From Carnegiea gigantea (Eukaryota; Streptophyta; Magnoliopsida; Caryophyllales; Cactaceae), in assembly GCA_029747015.1 (NCBI GenBank), contig JAKOGI010001338.1, forward strand, positions 167,501 through 231,500: a stretch of DNA of 64,000 nucleotides. The letters run 5' to 3'. The position numbers and the translations under genes are program-made. Shown piece after piece: positions 32,137 through 45,060 of this stretch (position 1 is the stretch's first letter; each line of letters opens with the position of its first letter). The notes beneath the pieces were generated by a model that searched no databases, was not told the DNA's origin, and saw nothing but the letters and a program-made list of their open reading frames with translations.

Positions 32137-35100
32137 GCTCGAGAGCTGTATGAACATGCCGCTGAATATGAAAGGACGCATGATCCTAAGAAGCTAGAGG
32201 ATCTAGGCTACATGATCTCTAGTTTGGATGCTGGTGATTCCATTGCTGTGACGAAATATTTTACTCAGATGCTAAACTTGGCAAACCTTGCTGAAGAAGT
32301 CCAACTTTCCCATCCCAAAAGAATTAGAAACTTGAAGAAAGGAAATCTGACAAAACAGATTGTGCCAATAAATGAGTCAGATATTGAACAGACATTACGG
32401 AGGCTTGTGGTGGATTTGAAGATTCCTCCTCAAGAAGTTTTTGAGACTTTGAAAAACCAGACTGTTGACTTGGTTTTTACCGCTCATCCTACTCAATCTG
32501 TTCGTAGATCTTTGCTTCAAAAACATGCAAGGTCTGTCATTTAGTTTCACTGCTAGTTTGTTGATGTGATATAATAGTAATTGCTCTGCCATTCTGCATA
32601 AGAGTGTCATAAACACACATAACACACATACAAACAGCACTTTTGGTAAACTGCGTCCCTCCACTTCACCTCCATCACAGTCTTGTTACGTTCCCAGCGC
32701 GGTTTTAGTGAGTGTTGATTCTGTCTTTCATTAACTATAATTATCCCCCTCCCCCCCCCACAGGATAAGGAATTCACTGAACCAATTGTATGCCAAAGAT
32801 ATCACCCCAAATGATAAGCAGGAGCTTGATGAGGCTCTTCAAAGAGAGGTATGAGATTGAAGAAAACATTGTTGCCATTTCTTCGTACATTTGACACTAG
32901 CATCACTTAGACCTAGACCTGGCAAAAAATTAACCCGATCCGAAAACTGAACCAGAACCTGCCCGAAAATTTTGGGTTTTGAACACGATTTTCTCGACCC
33001 GAGCCCAAAATAAACCAACCCGAAAAACCCGCAAATTAGTGGGTCAAACCGACCCGAACCCGAACCCGCCCGCTTGAGCCGAAGACTATATCCTTAGTTT
33101 TTGATTTTTCTCTAATTTATCTATCTTAACAATAATAGTTAGTCCTTTTTATCGAATAGTTTAAAAAGACATTATATAACTATTGCATCCATCTACAAAT
33201 TAAACAATAATAATCTTTTTTTTTTTTTCCTCCATTGTCTGAAAATAATATCGTATACAACTTTTAAATGGAAAAACGTTAAAAATGGATATAAAATTCC
33301 ATGAACTAACTAGCTAAGCTTTTTAAAAAAGTTAATTTAAAAGAAAACAAGCATTAAAGATGATACTACAAGTCATACCATTATATACTTCATTAAACAA
33401 ATATGTATAATTATTTTTTAAATTAATTAATTCGTAATAATCTAAATTTTTGATGTTGCAACTGCAAGATAATATTTTGCACTTCTTGTATTCAATTTTA
33501 TCTCGCTTTGTTCCAACTAGTCTTGAAACTATGATTCTAGTGGCAGGAAAACGATTAGCCGTATTGGTATTGAGGTCGGCTCATTAATAAAGTTTTACCT
33601 AATTTGACATTGGTAAGTTTATTAATAAAATTATTAAATTATTAAATAGGTTATTAGCAATGAAACTGCAACAATCTATTAAAATGCTCTAGACAGGCTA
33701 TCCCATAAAGGGTCGATCCGCTATTGATATTCTTTCAATGTACGGGTCGATCTACTCAAAAATAAATGGGGCTTAATTCTTCTCCCGCCCATACAAGATC
33801 TTCATATATTATAATAAAAAGCTTGAATATTTTTAATATTCTTCTGAGAAATTACAATTATTATGCATTTTCATTAAATACTAACAATTTTGAGTAATAA
33901 ATATGCAAAATTTTTGATTTTGAAAAAAGAAAAACAACTCCCAGAAAAGACGCTCTAAACCTGTAAAACCAAAATACACCTGTCCGTATTTTAGCTGAAC
34001 CCGAATACACCCGATCCGTATTTAACCCCCTCACTCGAACTGGCAGGTCTACTTAAACCATATGCAATTTGCCAATAGAAAATAAAAAGATTGTGAAGAG
34101 TAGATAGTTTTGCGTCTGACTCACTGGATTATCTTTGTGTTTGCTCTGGTGCAATTAGCTCCTGATTGTGTCTTTTATACCTTTAGATACAAGCCGCATT
34201 TCATACAGATGATATCAGGAGGCTTCAACCTACTCCTCAAGATGAAATGAGGGGTGGGATGAGCTACATTCGTGATACAATTTGGAAAGGTGTTCCAAAA
34301 TTTCTGCGGCGTGTTGATACAGCATTGAAGAACATAGGGATAAATGAGCGTGTTCCCTATAATGCTCCTCTCATTCAGTTCTCATCTTGGATGGGCGGTG
34401 ATAGAGATGGTATGGACTCTGTTTTAAGGAACTATCTCTGAGTTATATATGTTATTTTTGACATTTTGCAAATAAAGTCAAATAGCCGGCTAGATCCTGC
34501 AAGCATGAGTCAGCTGAATTGCCAGTTATTTTATCAGACTTTAAGAGTGTTTGTGTGTCTCCCCCCCCCCCCCCAAAAAAAAAAAAACAAAAAAAAAAAA
34601 ACACTCACAAACAAAAATAGTAGTATTGCTCATTACCATCTCTTTCCATCAAATCTTTCTTTATTTGTTTGCATGGTGTAAGCTTACTCATGTAAAATTG
34701 TGGAAGCGGTTCATAAATTGGTCTTTTGTTCTGAAGGTTCTTTTAATGTGAAGTCTTTCTATACAAACTACAGGAAATCCAAGAGTAACGGCTCAGGTTA
34801 CTAAGGATGTGTGCTTACTGGCTAGAATGATGGCTGCTAATCTCTATTTCTCTGAGATAGAAGATCTCATGTTTGAGGTGCAAATTAGACGTTTTACTTT
34901 GTGGATGTTACAACTTCTCACCTTTTGAGTAGCTCAAATTCAATTCATTCATTTTGTTAACAGCTGTCGATGTGGAGGTGCAATGATGAACTCAGTGCCC
35001 GAGCGGACAAACTTCATAATCGTTCAAAGCGAGATGGCAAACACTATATTGGTATGTCATACTACCTGTATCACTTTTGTAGGTCCGATATAAACTTTTC

Positions 35101-37613
35101 AGTTGTAATGACCAGTGATCATGGTAGTGTTAGTCGTTGATGCTTTTGTTGTTGTGCCTTTAATTTGTTTGCAGATTTCTGGAAACAAATTCCCTTGAAT
35201 GAGCCTTATCGTCTTATTCTGGCTGATGCAAGAGATAAGCTCTATAACACCCGTGAAAGAGCTCATCAATTGTTATCAACAGGGGCCTCCGATATCCCTT
35301 CAGAGGCAACTCTCACCCATGTCGATCAGGTTGGTTCTAGTTGTACTTATTTCTGCTGATCTATTTAAGCTTATTCTTTGCAAGTTACTATTTCTCATAA
35401 TTCTGTTTTTCTTTATCTGTGTTTACTTTGTAGTTTCTGGAGCCTTTAGAACTATGCTACAGATCACTCTGTGATTGTGGCGATCAGGCCATTGCTGATG
35501 GAAGTCTTCTAGATTTCATGCGACAAGTCACCACTTTTGGGCTTTGCCTCGTAAGACTTGATATCAGGCAAGAATCTGAGAGGCACACTGATGTGATGGA
35601 TGCGATTACTAGGTATCTAGAAATTGGTTCCTATCGAGAATGGTCAGAAAAGAAGAGACAGGAATGGCTCTTATCTGAGCTTAAGAGCAAACGCCCTTTG
35701 TTTGGTGCCAATCTCCCCAAAACTGAAGACGTTGCTGAAGTATTGGACACATTTCATGTGATATCGGAACTCCCACCCGATAGTTTTGGAGCATACATCA
35801 TCTCCATGGCTACCGCCCCTTCAGATGTGCTTGCCGTTGAGCTTCTGCAACGTGAATGCCGTATTAAGAATCCATTGAGGGTAGTCCCATTGTTTGAGAA
35901 ACTTGCTGACCTAGAGGGAGCTCCTGCTGCCATGGCCCACCTGTTCTCTATAGATTGGTACAAAAATAGAATTAACGGGAAGCAAGAAGTCATGATTGGA
36001 TACTCTGATTCTGGTAAGGATTGTGGTCGTCTCTCAGCTGCTTGGCAACTTTACAAGGTCCAAGAAGAGCTAGCAAGGGTTGCTAGGCAATTTGGGGTGA
36101 AGCTTACAATGTTTCACGGACGAGGAGGAACAGTAGGAAGAGGTGGTGGCCCTACTCATCTAACCCTTTTGTCTCATCCACCTAACACTATCAATGGAGC
36201 GCTTCGTGTTACAGTACAGGGTGAAGTAATAGAAGAGTCCTTTGGAGAGGAGAACTTATGTTTCAGGACATTGCAAAGGTACACAGCTGTTACTCTTGAA
36301 CATGGATTGTGTCCATCTTTCCCACCTAGGCCAGAATGGCGAGCTCTGTTGGATGAGATGGCTGTTGTTGCCACAAAGAAATTCCGCTCCGTTGTTTTCG
36401 AAGATCCTCGATTTGTCAGATACTTTCGCATGGTAAGTTATATCATGTGTTTCACTTTTTTTTGGTTGGGGGGGAGGGGGGGGGGGCGGGGATCCAGGTT
36501 GTATTGAAACCACGCAGTCCTCTTACTAGACCTTCATGGCTCGTGCATCTTTGTCTTAATTGTTTTTATATTTCTGTGTCGATTCATCAATCTATTCAAG
36601 AGATGAGTCAGTCTAGTGGAGTTACTGAGACACTGATCATCAATCCAGTAAATTCATTAATTATGCAGAAAAAAGTGGCAGATTTCTATGCTTCTTATTT
36701 ATTGTTCCAAAATATCAATGCTCGTCTCTTTGCGCATTCTTCACAACATAATATCAAGTTTGAATGATTGATACGTTTGGCTGAGTAAATCGTTCCCTAC
36801 AGGCAACACCAGAGACAGAATATGGACGTTTGAATATTGGAAGCCGTCCATCAAAGAGAAAACCAAGTGGTGGAATTGAATCGCTCCGTGCAATCCCATG
36901 GATCTTTGCATGGACCCAAACACGGTTCCATCTTCCTGTCTGGCTAGGCATGGGTACTGCATTTAAATATGCTATTGAGAAAGATGCAGAGAACTTTAAC
37001 ATGCTTAAGGAGATGTATAGCATGTGGCCTTTCTTCAGAGTGACCATTGACTTGGTCGAGATGGTCTTTGCAAAGGGGAACCCTGGAATTTCTGCTTTCT
37101 ATGACAAGCTTCTAGTGTCGGAGGATCTACAATCTTTCGGGGAACAGTTGAGGGAAAATTATGAGGAAACTAAGCGTCTACTTCTGGAGGTAATTCTCGG
37201 CAACTTAGTGAAATAGGCGATCTTTTCTTCAGCTCATTGTTGTTGCCTACTTCAGTTCTAAATGATACCAAGCCCAGCTAACCCAAATCTTGCCCAAATT
37301 CAATTGTTTTTCACAGGTTGCTGGGCACAAGGATCTACTGGAAAAAGATCCTTACTTGAAGCAGAGACTCTGTCTTCGTGATCCCTACCTGACAACCCTC
37401 AATGTCTTCCAAGCATATACTCTCAAGCGGATTCGTGATCCAAACGTTGATGTAACACAGAAATCACAAGAATGCAAAGAAATGATGTTGTCCAACGATG
37501 CAGCTATTGAGCTAGTGAAGCTCAACACCACAAGTGAGTTTGCTCCTGGGCTTGAGGACACCCTCCTCATGACTATGAAGGGTATTGCTGCTGGCATGCA
37601 GAACACTGGTTAG
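32137..37613 (+). CDS. PPC: Phosphoenolpyruvate carboxylase, plant type; first exon not seen
   Basis: PEPC adds bicarbonate to phosphoenolpyruvate to give oxaloacetate in the cytosol, feeding the TCA cycle or C4/CAM carbon fixation. Nine exons join in frame: 32137-32531, 32764-32848, 34187-34409, 34774-34877, 34964-35051, 35175-35329, 35434-36432, 36803-37189, 37317-37613. That is 910 residues, every intron GT-AG. Visible motifs are [13 protein letters not shown] with the catalytic His (near 32478), GGDRDGNPRVT across an exon junction, GYSDSGKD (35998-36021), [14 protein letters not shown] (36112-36153) and the C-terminal QNTG. Plant PEPCs have about 965 residues; the missing 55-60 with the start codon and phosphorylated Ser belong to exon 1. 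The residue in [10 protein letters not shown] (codon 36908-36910) is Ala, the C3 state. No stop or frameshift was found. Either exon 1 lies beyond the window or the gene is 5'-truncated. Confidence 0.95.
32914..34051. mobile_element. hAT-like non-autonomous element in a PEPC intron
   Basis: The left end is TAGACCTGGCAA and the inverted right end is TAGACCTGCCAG. Subterminal regions are rich in acccga/cccgaa repeats. The 8-bp flanks are CTTAGACC (32906-32913) and CTTAAACC (34052-34059), 7 of 8 identical, as hAT transposition leaves. It is 1138 bp with no transposase frame. It sits in the intron 32849-34186 and leaves the splice sites intact. Confidence 0.75.
34558..34612. repeat. C-run and A-run in a PEPC intron
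   Basis: A run of C (about 34560-34574) is followed by A-rich runs to about 34602, inside intron 34410-34773. A similar G-rich run lies at about 36466-36488 in intron 36433-36802. These are homopolymers prone to length errors and have no coding role. Confidence 0.8.
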
Positions 37614-37960
37614 AGCAATGCTTGCATTATTTAATGAATTAAAAGCCATGGTATACGCGTGTATATAATCTCGCAGTTTCTATTTTGGGCTTGTACCTTA
37701 TAAAGTCTGTACTCGGGAATGAATAACAACCTCTACAGCTATGTCAAGATGGCCTTGCTGTTGGTGGCTTATGCCCCGACCCTCAAACCAAAAATGACAA
37801 GGAGGAAATAATTTGCTCTTGGTGTGAATTGTTGCAGCATTAGTTGAATTGTTGCCTTCTGTTCTATGAAAGTGAGATTGGATGAACTGCTTTCTGTACA
37901 AGAGCAACTGTGTTTTGTACTACAGTTTTGGATTAATGCAAAGTTCTTTTTGTTTATGAG
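37614..37960 (+). other. Probable PEPC 3' untranslated region
   Basis: AT-rich DNA follows the TAG stop at 37611-37613. It includes the poly(A)-like aatgaataac at about 37719 and several T-rich stretches. No frame is open. The cleavage site cannot be placed from sequence alone. Confidence 0.5.
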
Positions 37961-39540
37961 CGTGTTATCAAATGAGCATGGCAAGGATCATGCTATGTTC
38001 AGTAAATCTTAATGTTCTTTGAGCCCAAAAAACGAAAAAGTTACATGGGTTGCTTGTCATTTTCATAAATCGGAGATCTATTTAAGAACATGATGGTAGA
38101 GTCTAGTTTACAAAGAATGGATGAAGAGGAGAAGGATGGCCAATGCTTATATCAAAGTCCTGGGACTATAGTTCGGGAACAAGGGACCGGTGGAAATAAA
38201 GGGGCTTCGGGACTTTATGTCTTTAAGAAAAGCTTTTTTTTTTTTTTTAATAAGATGGCTTCTGTTGTATGAGGTTGGAACTACCTTGCAAGGTAGACCC
38301 AAGTCATGACACTATAGCATGAGTTGCAGGAGGGATGGTCACCACTGCGGGAATAGTTGGCCAATTGTGACCCTATGGTGACTTGAATGATGGTCGTGCG
38401 CAGAGCGATAAGAGAAAAGGTGGAAGGAGGATAGCAGAGTCGCAGACTCGCAGCAGGGATGACCAAGTGATCAATTGGCTAGTTTTGTAGTAACCTAGGT
38501 ATAACTTTCTTACTAGAGATGGATGTGCCTTAGATATGATCATGAATTCATCTTAGATCACTCATAAATACTTATAAGGATAAGATTTTCCATATTTGAT
38601 TCTCCGTTAAGGTGGACTACATACACAAAGTATTGTTATTATCAGTGATCGATTCCCATCTCCAGTTGGCAATGAACTAGGAGAAAACTTCAAATTCTAT
38701 AGCCTGGACCACCCGTGAGTCCCTCAGCAGACTTTGATTCCCTTCTTCAGGGCTTGTTTTAGAATTCAAATTAAACTTGATGGTAAAGGTTTCACTTTTA
38801 TCTATACATTTTTAAAATAGCCATAAAGCATCATCTAAAAAAATTGCTGAGAAAATATATGGATAAACAAAACAAAAGTATTTTAAAAGAAGAAGTAGAT
38901 CATCATATTAACCGCTGCCTTCGACGTCTCTCATAGTGGTGTTCTCCTTCAGTCCAATTTTCCACCACCGCCTCCTATGCCGTCATCGACTAGCCCACAT
39001 CCATGGTCATCCTCTTTCGGCATTTCCTCCCTCGGTTTCTCGTGGCTAGTAGCTCAACCAAGTATACCATTTTCCTCCCCACCCACTTCATGGCCGCCGA
39101 GTGCCTTACCTCAGCCCAGCATGGGGCTGTCTCTCCCTGGATATGTTGACCCGTTGCTTTCGTATTACGGGTCAGCTGGGCTTCCTTCTCACGCCCCTAC
39201 TGACGGTCCATGGTCCCCCACCTCTTTGGTCTCGGCGCATGTGATGTACCTCCTGAGGGTTAATGCTCGAACTCAAATTAAGAGTGAAAGTTTAAAACCA
39301 AGAGAGAATACAATCAAGGAAAAACCAAGGAAAGTGAGACATTAGAGGCTGGTTGTGAGGCAGCAACAACGTGAGATAGGGATGGGATTTAGAATCAAGG
39401 GACTCTAAATGGGAAAAGGAAAAGAAACTTGAAGTATCTTCAAAGGATTAAATGAAAACAAGCTAGACAGCAAGACCACACGGCCTTGCAATCTGAAAAA
39501 CTAGCAAAGTAATCTTCAAACTCGTGGGGATAAACAAAGT
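37961..39540. other. Mostly non-coding region downstream of PEPC
   Basis: No recognisable gene. A 122-residue open frame (38977-39345, + strand) is Pro/Ser-rich (PPTSWPPSALPQPSMG). It has no known motif and nothing upstream that looks like a promoter. It could be a fragment of a retrotransposon gag or chance. A poly-T run lies at 38227-38249. Confidence 0.4.
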
Positions 39541-39559
39541 AGATGGATATAACTAAACC

Positions 39560-40486
39560 TTTGTTTGGATACAGAAACACCACAAAACAAAAATGCTATA
39601 TGTTCACTTTTTGTAGAGGGTTCCATATTCTCATTCGGCTCTTTTATGCTGGTGATATCATATTTACTGGTAGCTCAATTTCCCTTCTATCTTTATTTAT
39701 CTCTACTCTGTTTAAGCAATTTGCAATGAAAGATTTGGGAGATCTACACTATTTTTTGGGAGTGCAAGTCACTTGTTCTCCCTCGGGCCTGTTTTTGTCA
39801 TAGCACAAATACATCTCTGACCTACTCCACAAATTTCATCTTCATACATGCAAATCTGTTCGCATTCCTATTGTCGCCGGGACCGCCTTCACTCTCTCAG
39901 ATGGTGAGTTACTTGCAGATCTCACACAGTATAGAAGCATGGTAGGTGCATTGCAATATTTGACCATGACTTATCCTAATATTACATATGCAGTTCATGT
40001 AGTTTCCCAATTCATGCATGCCCACCGTACTACTCATCTCTTTACTGCGAGGCGTATTTTTAAGTTTCTTCAGGGTACATTAGCTGAAGGGATTCACATT
40101 TAACCTACTACTTCTTTGCCTTTGATTGTCACCAATTTAGATTTTCACGGGCTGGCTGTAAAGATACATGTCGATCCACTACAGGTAATGCTGTTTTCTT
40201 TGGATCCAATCTTATTGCTTGACGCTCGAAGAAGAAACCCACTATCTCGAAATCATCTGCTGAAGCTGAGTATAGAGCTGTCGCTTATAAAGTTACTGAA
40301 ACCATCTACAATCAGAATTTGCTTGCTAACGTCGGGATTGTGCTCTCTATACCTATTCATGTGATGTGTTACTACATCAGTGCCACATATCTTACTGCAA
40401 ATCCTAGCCATCATGATCGCTCCAAACACAGTGTTGTTGATTACCATTTTGTTTGTGAACGTGTAGGTGATAGAGATGTTGTACAT
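39560..40486 (+). pseudogene. Copia fragment D: end of RT and RNase H
   Basis: The frame shows DIIFTGSSISLL, MKDLGDLHYFLGVQV, then YRSMVGALQYLTMT, ISKSSAEAEYRAV and VVDYHFVCERVGDRDVVH, the late RT and RNase H of a copia element. The YVDD box is degraded to YAGD. The right end is cut at 40486 by a hAT-like terminus. No LTR is seen on either side. Confidence 0.8.
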
Positions 40487-40745
40487 TAGACCTAGCAAAA
40501 CTAACTCGAGACCCAAAACCCGAACCGAACGACCTGGATCCATACCGAAACCGACATCCAAAATGGGATGAACTAATTTGGACTCGAACACCCGAAGTAA
40601 ATCGATCCAGAACCGAATGAAACTCGAATTGTAGCATGACCCGAAATAACCCGACCCAAAGTGAACCAAAAATGGACAACCCAAACCCAAACCGATTCGT
40701 ACCCGATTTAAAACCGATCCGATTCTTACCTGACTCAATTTTACC
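40487..40745. mobile_element. hAT-like terminus, same family as the PEPC-intron element
   Basis: It starts TAGACCTAGCAAAAC and continues with cccgaacc/acccgac repeats, as in 32914 onward. It interrupts copia fragment D. The possible left 8-bp flank is ttgtacat (40479-40486), but no right copy or right terminus was found, so the element is probably truncated. Confidence 0.6.
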
Positions 40746-41600
40746 CAAATAAATAGTAGCTTTTTGGGGGGGGGGTTCCGTCTTTTCTGTTTTGGGGGGA
40801 ATTTTGAATTTTCCAAACTCAATTAGTTAAGTTTAGGTGGGAAAAGAAAAACAACTTAAGAGGAAATTTTTACAAATGAAATCAATTTAAAACTTATGAG
40901 GAAATAATAAAATAGTTGATAGTTTTAAGTTTTTAATTTGATATATATGTAGTAAAAATATAAGAGAAAAAAATATTTTGTCACAATAGGAATTAAGAAA
41001 AGATAAGTGTAAGTGATAATTTATTAAACTTATTAGGATCTAGCAATCCTATTTTACTATTTGATTCACTTAATGATTTAATGCAATGCACGCTATGATT
41101 ATCAATTTATAATATTATTTTGTGACTACTATTAAAAATTTCGCACTACTGATCTACAATTCTAAATCATCTTCATAACATGTTTAATTCTATAAAATCA
41201 TATTCAACAATGTATCATTGCATATAATCTCATAATAATGTGACTCATTTGAATTTTGGACAATTAAATTCCAAGTCTCGAGTTTCGCTAACGAGCATTC
41301 ATAGTCACATAAATGTAATGCTAATTGACACATACTCATATATTACCGTTGCTTTGTAGTTTTGATTCATTAAGCAAATACAGATCAAATTATTAATCTC
41401 ACAAAGATAAATCTTTGAATGTTGATGCATGATCACTTAACGAGCTGTCAAAGAATATTGACTTGATTACTAAAAATATTGACTTGAATCAACATGTTTC
41501 TATTTACCAAGTCTAAATATGTCCAATGTGAAGTTATAAACCAACACCGGGGTCTAAATAAAAATTTCATTATTTTCTTTCTTTTTTTTTTTATTTTTCA
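40746..41600. other. AT-rich non-coding stretch
   Basis: It begins near a run of G (40765-40774) and has no coding or repeat signature that I can support. The open frames across 40253-40822 on the minus strand come from the cccgaa repeats. Confidence 0.4.
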
Positions 41601-41639
41601 AGATATATTTTGGTATTAGGGCTCACAAATGATACAATT

Positions 41640-43390
41640 GACCTGGGAATCCGGGGAAGAAGAAATCGAAGGCATCGGGTTCTAAGGGTCCTAAACCTAG
41701 TGATATCTATAAATACTGTAAGGAGATGGCACATTGGAAAAATCAGTGCCCTAAAAAGAAGAGGCAACAACAACAACAGGAGAAACAAGCAGGTACTGCT
41801 ACTGTCGCAAAATGTGATAGTAGATCCGAAGAAGATATAGCCCTAGTCGCTGATGAACCTATGCATCATACTGATGTGTGGATCCTAGATTCAGGGGCAT
41901 CTTACCATATATGTCCGCGTAGAGAATGGTTTATCACTTATGAGTAGGTGACTGGAGGCGATATTTCTATGGCTAACAGTGCTGTTTGCAGAGTGGCTGG
42001 AATTGGTTCTATACAGATACGGACATATAATGATAAATTCTGTACGTTGAACAATGTCAGGCATGTTCCACATATGACAAAGAATCTAATATCATTGAGT
42101 CTGTTAGACACGAAAGGATTTAGTTTTCAAGGTGAAGGAGGAGTTCTGTATGTCTGCAAGGGTTTAGATAGGGTTCTGAAGGGTGCCAAGCGAGGTACTT
42201 TATATATACTGCAAGGCACTACATTATCTGTTTCAGCTGCTGTTGCATCTTCAGAAGTTCACAAGGATGATATGACCAAGTTATGGCACATGAGACTTGG
42301 TCATATGAGTGAAAGAGGGATGCAAATTTTGGCAAAGAGTGATCTCCTCTGTGGTCACAAGGTGGTAACGGATCTTAGGTTCTGTGAGCATTGTGTTTTT
42401 GGAAAGCTACATCGTACCAAGTTTCCGAAAGCAATTCACAGAACAAAAGGTACGCTTGATTATATTCATCTTGATTGTTGGGGCCCTTCTCGTGTTGAAT
42501 CTTTGGGGGGTCATAGGTACTTTCTGTCAATTATTGATGATTATTCCAGAATGTCTTAGGTGTTTATGATGAAACACAAAAGTAAAGCTTTCAACAACTT
42601 TAAGCAGTGGAAAACATTAGTGGAAAATCAAACTGGGAAGAAGATCAAGCGGTTACGCACTGACAATGGGCTGGAATTCTGTTCATCTGAGTTTGATGAG
42701 TTATGTCATAGTGAAGGGATTACTAGACATCGCACGATCAGGGATGCACCACAGTAGAATGGTGTCGTAGAACGTCTAAATCAAACACTTCTGGAGAGAG
42801 CCAGTTGCATGCTCTCTAATGTTGGGTTGGCTAGAAGGTTTTGGGCAGAAGCGGTTAATACAGCGTGCTATTTGATCAATCATGGACCTCACACAGGTAT
42901 ACATCTCAAAACTCTATGTGAGATGTGGTCTGGTAAACCTGCAGATTACTCAAATCTGAAAGTTTTTGGTTGTCCTATTTGCTATCATATAAATTAGGGT
43001 AAATTGGAACCTCGAGCTAGGAAGGGAGTATTTTTGGGCTACGGCGATGGAGTGAAAGGTTACAGAATCTGGTCTCCATCAGAAAATAGGCTTATTATTA
43101 GTAGAAATGTAGTTTTTGATGAAAATTATTTGTTTAACCCTACTGTGAAGTCTGTTATTATATCAGAAACTAGTAGTGTTGAGAAACAAGTGGAGCACCA
43201 AGCCACTCATGATGAGAGTGAACCACAACAGGAAGAAGCTCAACATTCTTGTACAGAAACCGAGCCCACACCGCTAGCTAATCCACATAGCTTAGCTCTT
43301 GATCGCTCTCGAAGGGCTAATTTCGGGAAGCCTCCTGCGAAATATGGTTCTGAGGATATGGTGGCTTACGCACTATGTACAGGTTGCTGA
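41640..43390 (+). pseudogene. Copia E gag end, protease and integrase
   Basis: The knuckle remnant YCKEMAHWKNQCPKK is followed by protease VWILDSGASYHICP, with D-S-G intact at about 41888. Integrase follows with LWHMRLGHMSERGMQIL, FGKLHRTKF, SIIDDYSR, LRTDNGLEF and NGVVERLNQTLLERA, so all three D-D-E residues are present. The C-terminal part holds GVFLGYGDGVKGYRIWSP. TAG or TAA stops break the frame at about 41945, 42557, 42755 and 42996. Confidence 0.85.
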
Positions 43391-43419
43391 AGAGGTGGAT
43401 CCTCACGAGGCGTCCACCT

Positions 43420-44960
43420 ATAAAGAAGCAGTCACATGTTCCGAGTCTACCTAATGGATTGCAGTAATGGGAGATGAGATGGAGTCACTTTAAAAGAATA
43501 AGACTTGGGAACTAGTGAAACGACCGTTGGACAGAAAAATCATCACCTGCAAATGGGTTTTTAAGAAGAAGGAAGGGATATCACCTACCGAGGGTATCAA
43601 ATACAAAGCTCGAGTGGTTGCAAGAGGGTTTAGTCAGGAGAAGGGAGTAGACTACACTGAGATTTTCTCACCAGTGGTCAGACATACTTCCATCAGAGTA
43701 CTATTAGCGATGGTGGCACATCAGGATCTTGAGATTGAGCAACTAGATGTGAAGATAGCTTTCTTACATGAAGAGCTAGAAGAAGATACATACATGGCTC
43801 AATCAGATGGTTTTCAAGTTCCTATGAAAGAAGAATATATCTGTCATCTGAAGAAGTCCTTGTATGGACTAAAGCAGTCACCTAGGCAGTGGTACAAGGG
43901 GTTTGACACCTACATGATATAGCTCGGGTATAACAGGAGTGCATACGACTATTGTATACATCACAACAAGGCAACAAATGGTTCGTTTATCTATTTGGTG
44001 CTATATGTTGATAATATGCTGATAGCTGCAGAGCATAAATCTGATGTTCAGAAACTGAAAGGTCTCCTAAGTGCTGAGTTCGAGATGAAAGATCTGGGTC
44101 CAGCAAAGAAAATTTTGGGTATGGAGATCTATAGGGATAGAAGTCAGAAGAAGCTTTTCTTATCACAGAAGGGCTATATTCAGAACATATTGTCAAGATT
44201 CGACATGTCTACAGCAAAACCTATAGATACTCCAAGTGCTACAAATGTCCACCTATATGTTGCATTTGCTCCTAAAACTGCAGAAGAAAAGGAATACCTG
44301 TCTCGAGTTCCTTATGCTAGTGCAGTAGGGAGTTTGATATATGCGATGGTCTGTACAAGACCTGACCTTGCACATGCTGTTAGTGTTATTAGTAGGTTCA
44401 TGCGACAATCTGGTAAGGAGTATTGGCAAGCTGTGAAGAGGATTTTTCGCTATCTAAGAAGTACGTCTGATGTTGGTCTCATCTATGGAGGTGATACCCA
44501 GTGTTTGGTGACAGGTTATTCAGATTCTAATTATGCTGGAGATGTGAACAGCAGGAGATCAATGACTGGTTATGTTTCACTCTTGGAGGTTGTGTTGTAA
44601 GCTAGAAGGCAACTTTGTAGCCCACGGTTACTCTGTCTACTATGGAAGCAAAGTACATGGCACTGACAGAAGCAGCCAAGGAGGGAATCTCGTTAAAAGG
44701 ACTGGTCAGTGATTTTGGTCTATCCCATGCTCAGGCTACCATATACTGTGATAGCTTGAGTGCAATATGTTTAGCCAAGGATCAGGTTCACCATGAGAGG
44801 ACCAAACACATTGATGTTTGATATCATTTCTTGAGAAGTGAAAAGAGAATTCAAGTAAAGAAAGTAGGTGCTCTTGACAATCCTGCCGATATGTTCACTA
44901 AGCCTGTTCCAGTTAGCAAGTTCCAACATTGTCTGGACTTGTTAAATCTTGGAAGCTATT
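43420..44960 (+). pseudogene. Copia E reverse transcriptase and RNase H
   Basis: RT motifs are CKWVFKKKEG, ARVVARGFSQEKGVDY, EIEQLDVKIAFLHEELEE and SLYGLKQSPRQWY. The catalytic box reads YVDN (44003-44014) where YVDD is expected, so the second Asp is lost. RNase H follows with SDSNYAGDVNSRRSMTGY, then, after a frame change near 44600, STMEAKYMALTEAAKE and YCDSLSAI to about 44960. Stops occur at about 43455, 43492, 43920 and 44598. Confidence 0.85.
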
Positions 44961-45060
44961 AATTTGCCTCTTGGAGAGCAAAATCTGAGGCAGAAGAGAT
45001 CTGGCACTGTTATGGTGCATCTGTTGTTGCTATGAGAGGATTCAAGTCAAGGTGGAGATT

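Noticed and set aside
35754..37047. Antisense frames across PEPC exons
   Set aside because: They are the complement of well-conserved coding exons and carry no motif of their own.
38977..39345. 122-residue Pro/Ser-rich open frame as a host gene
   Set aside because: No motif, no recognisable promoter or partner exon, and it lies among retrotransposon debris. Reported only within the non-coding stretch.
40253..40822. 189-residue minus-strand frame
   Set aside because: Produced by cccgaa/acccgac repeats of the hAT-like terminus and the RNase H remnant.
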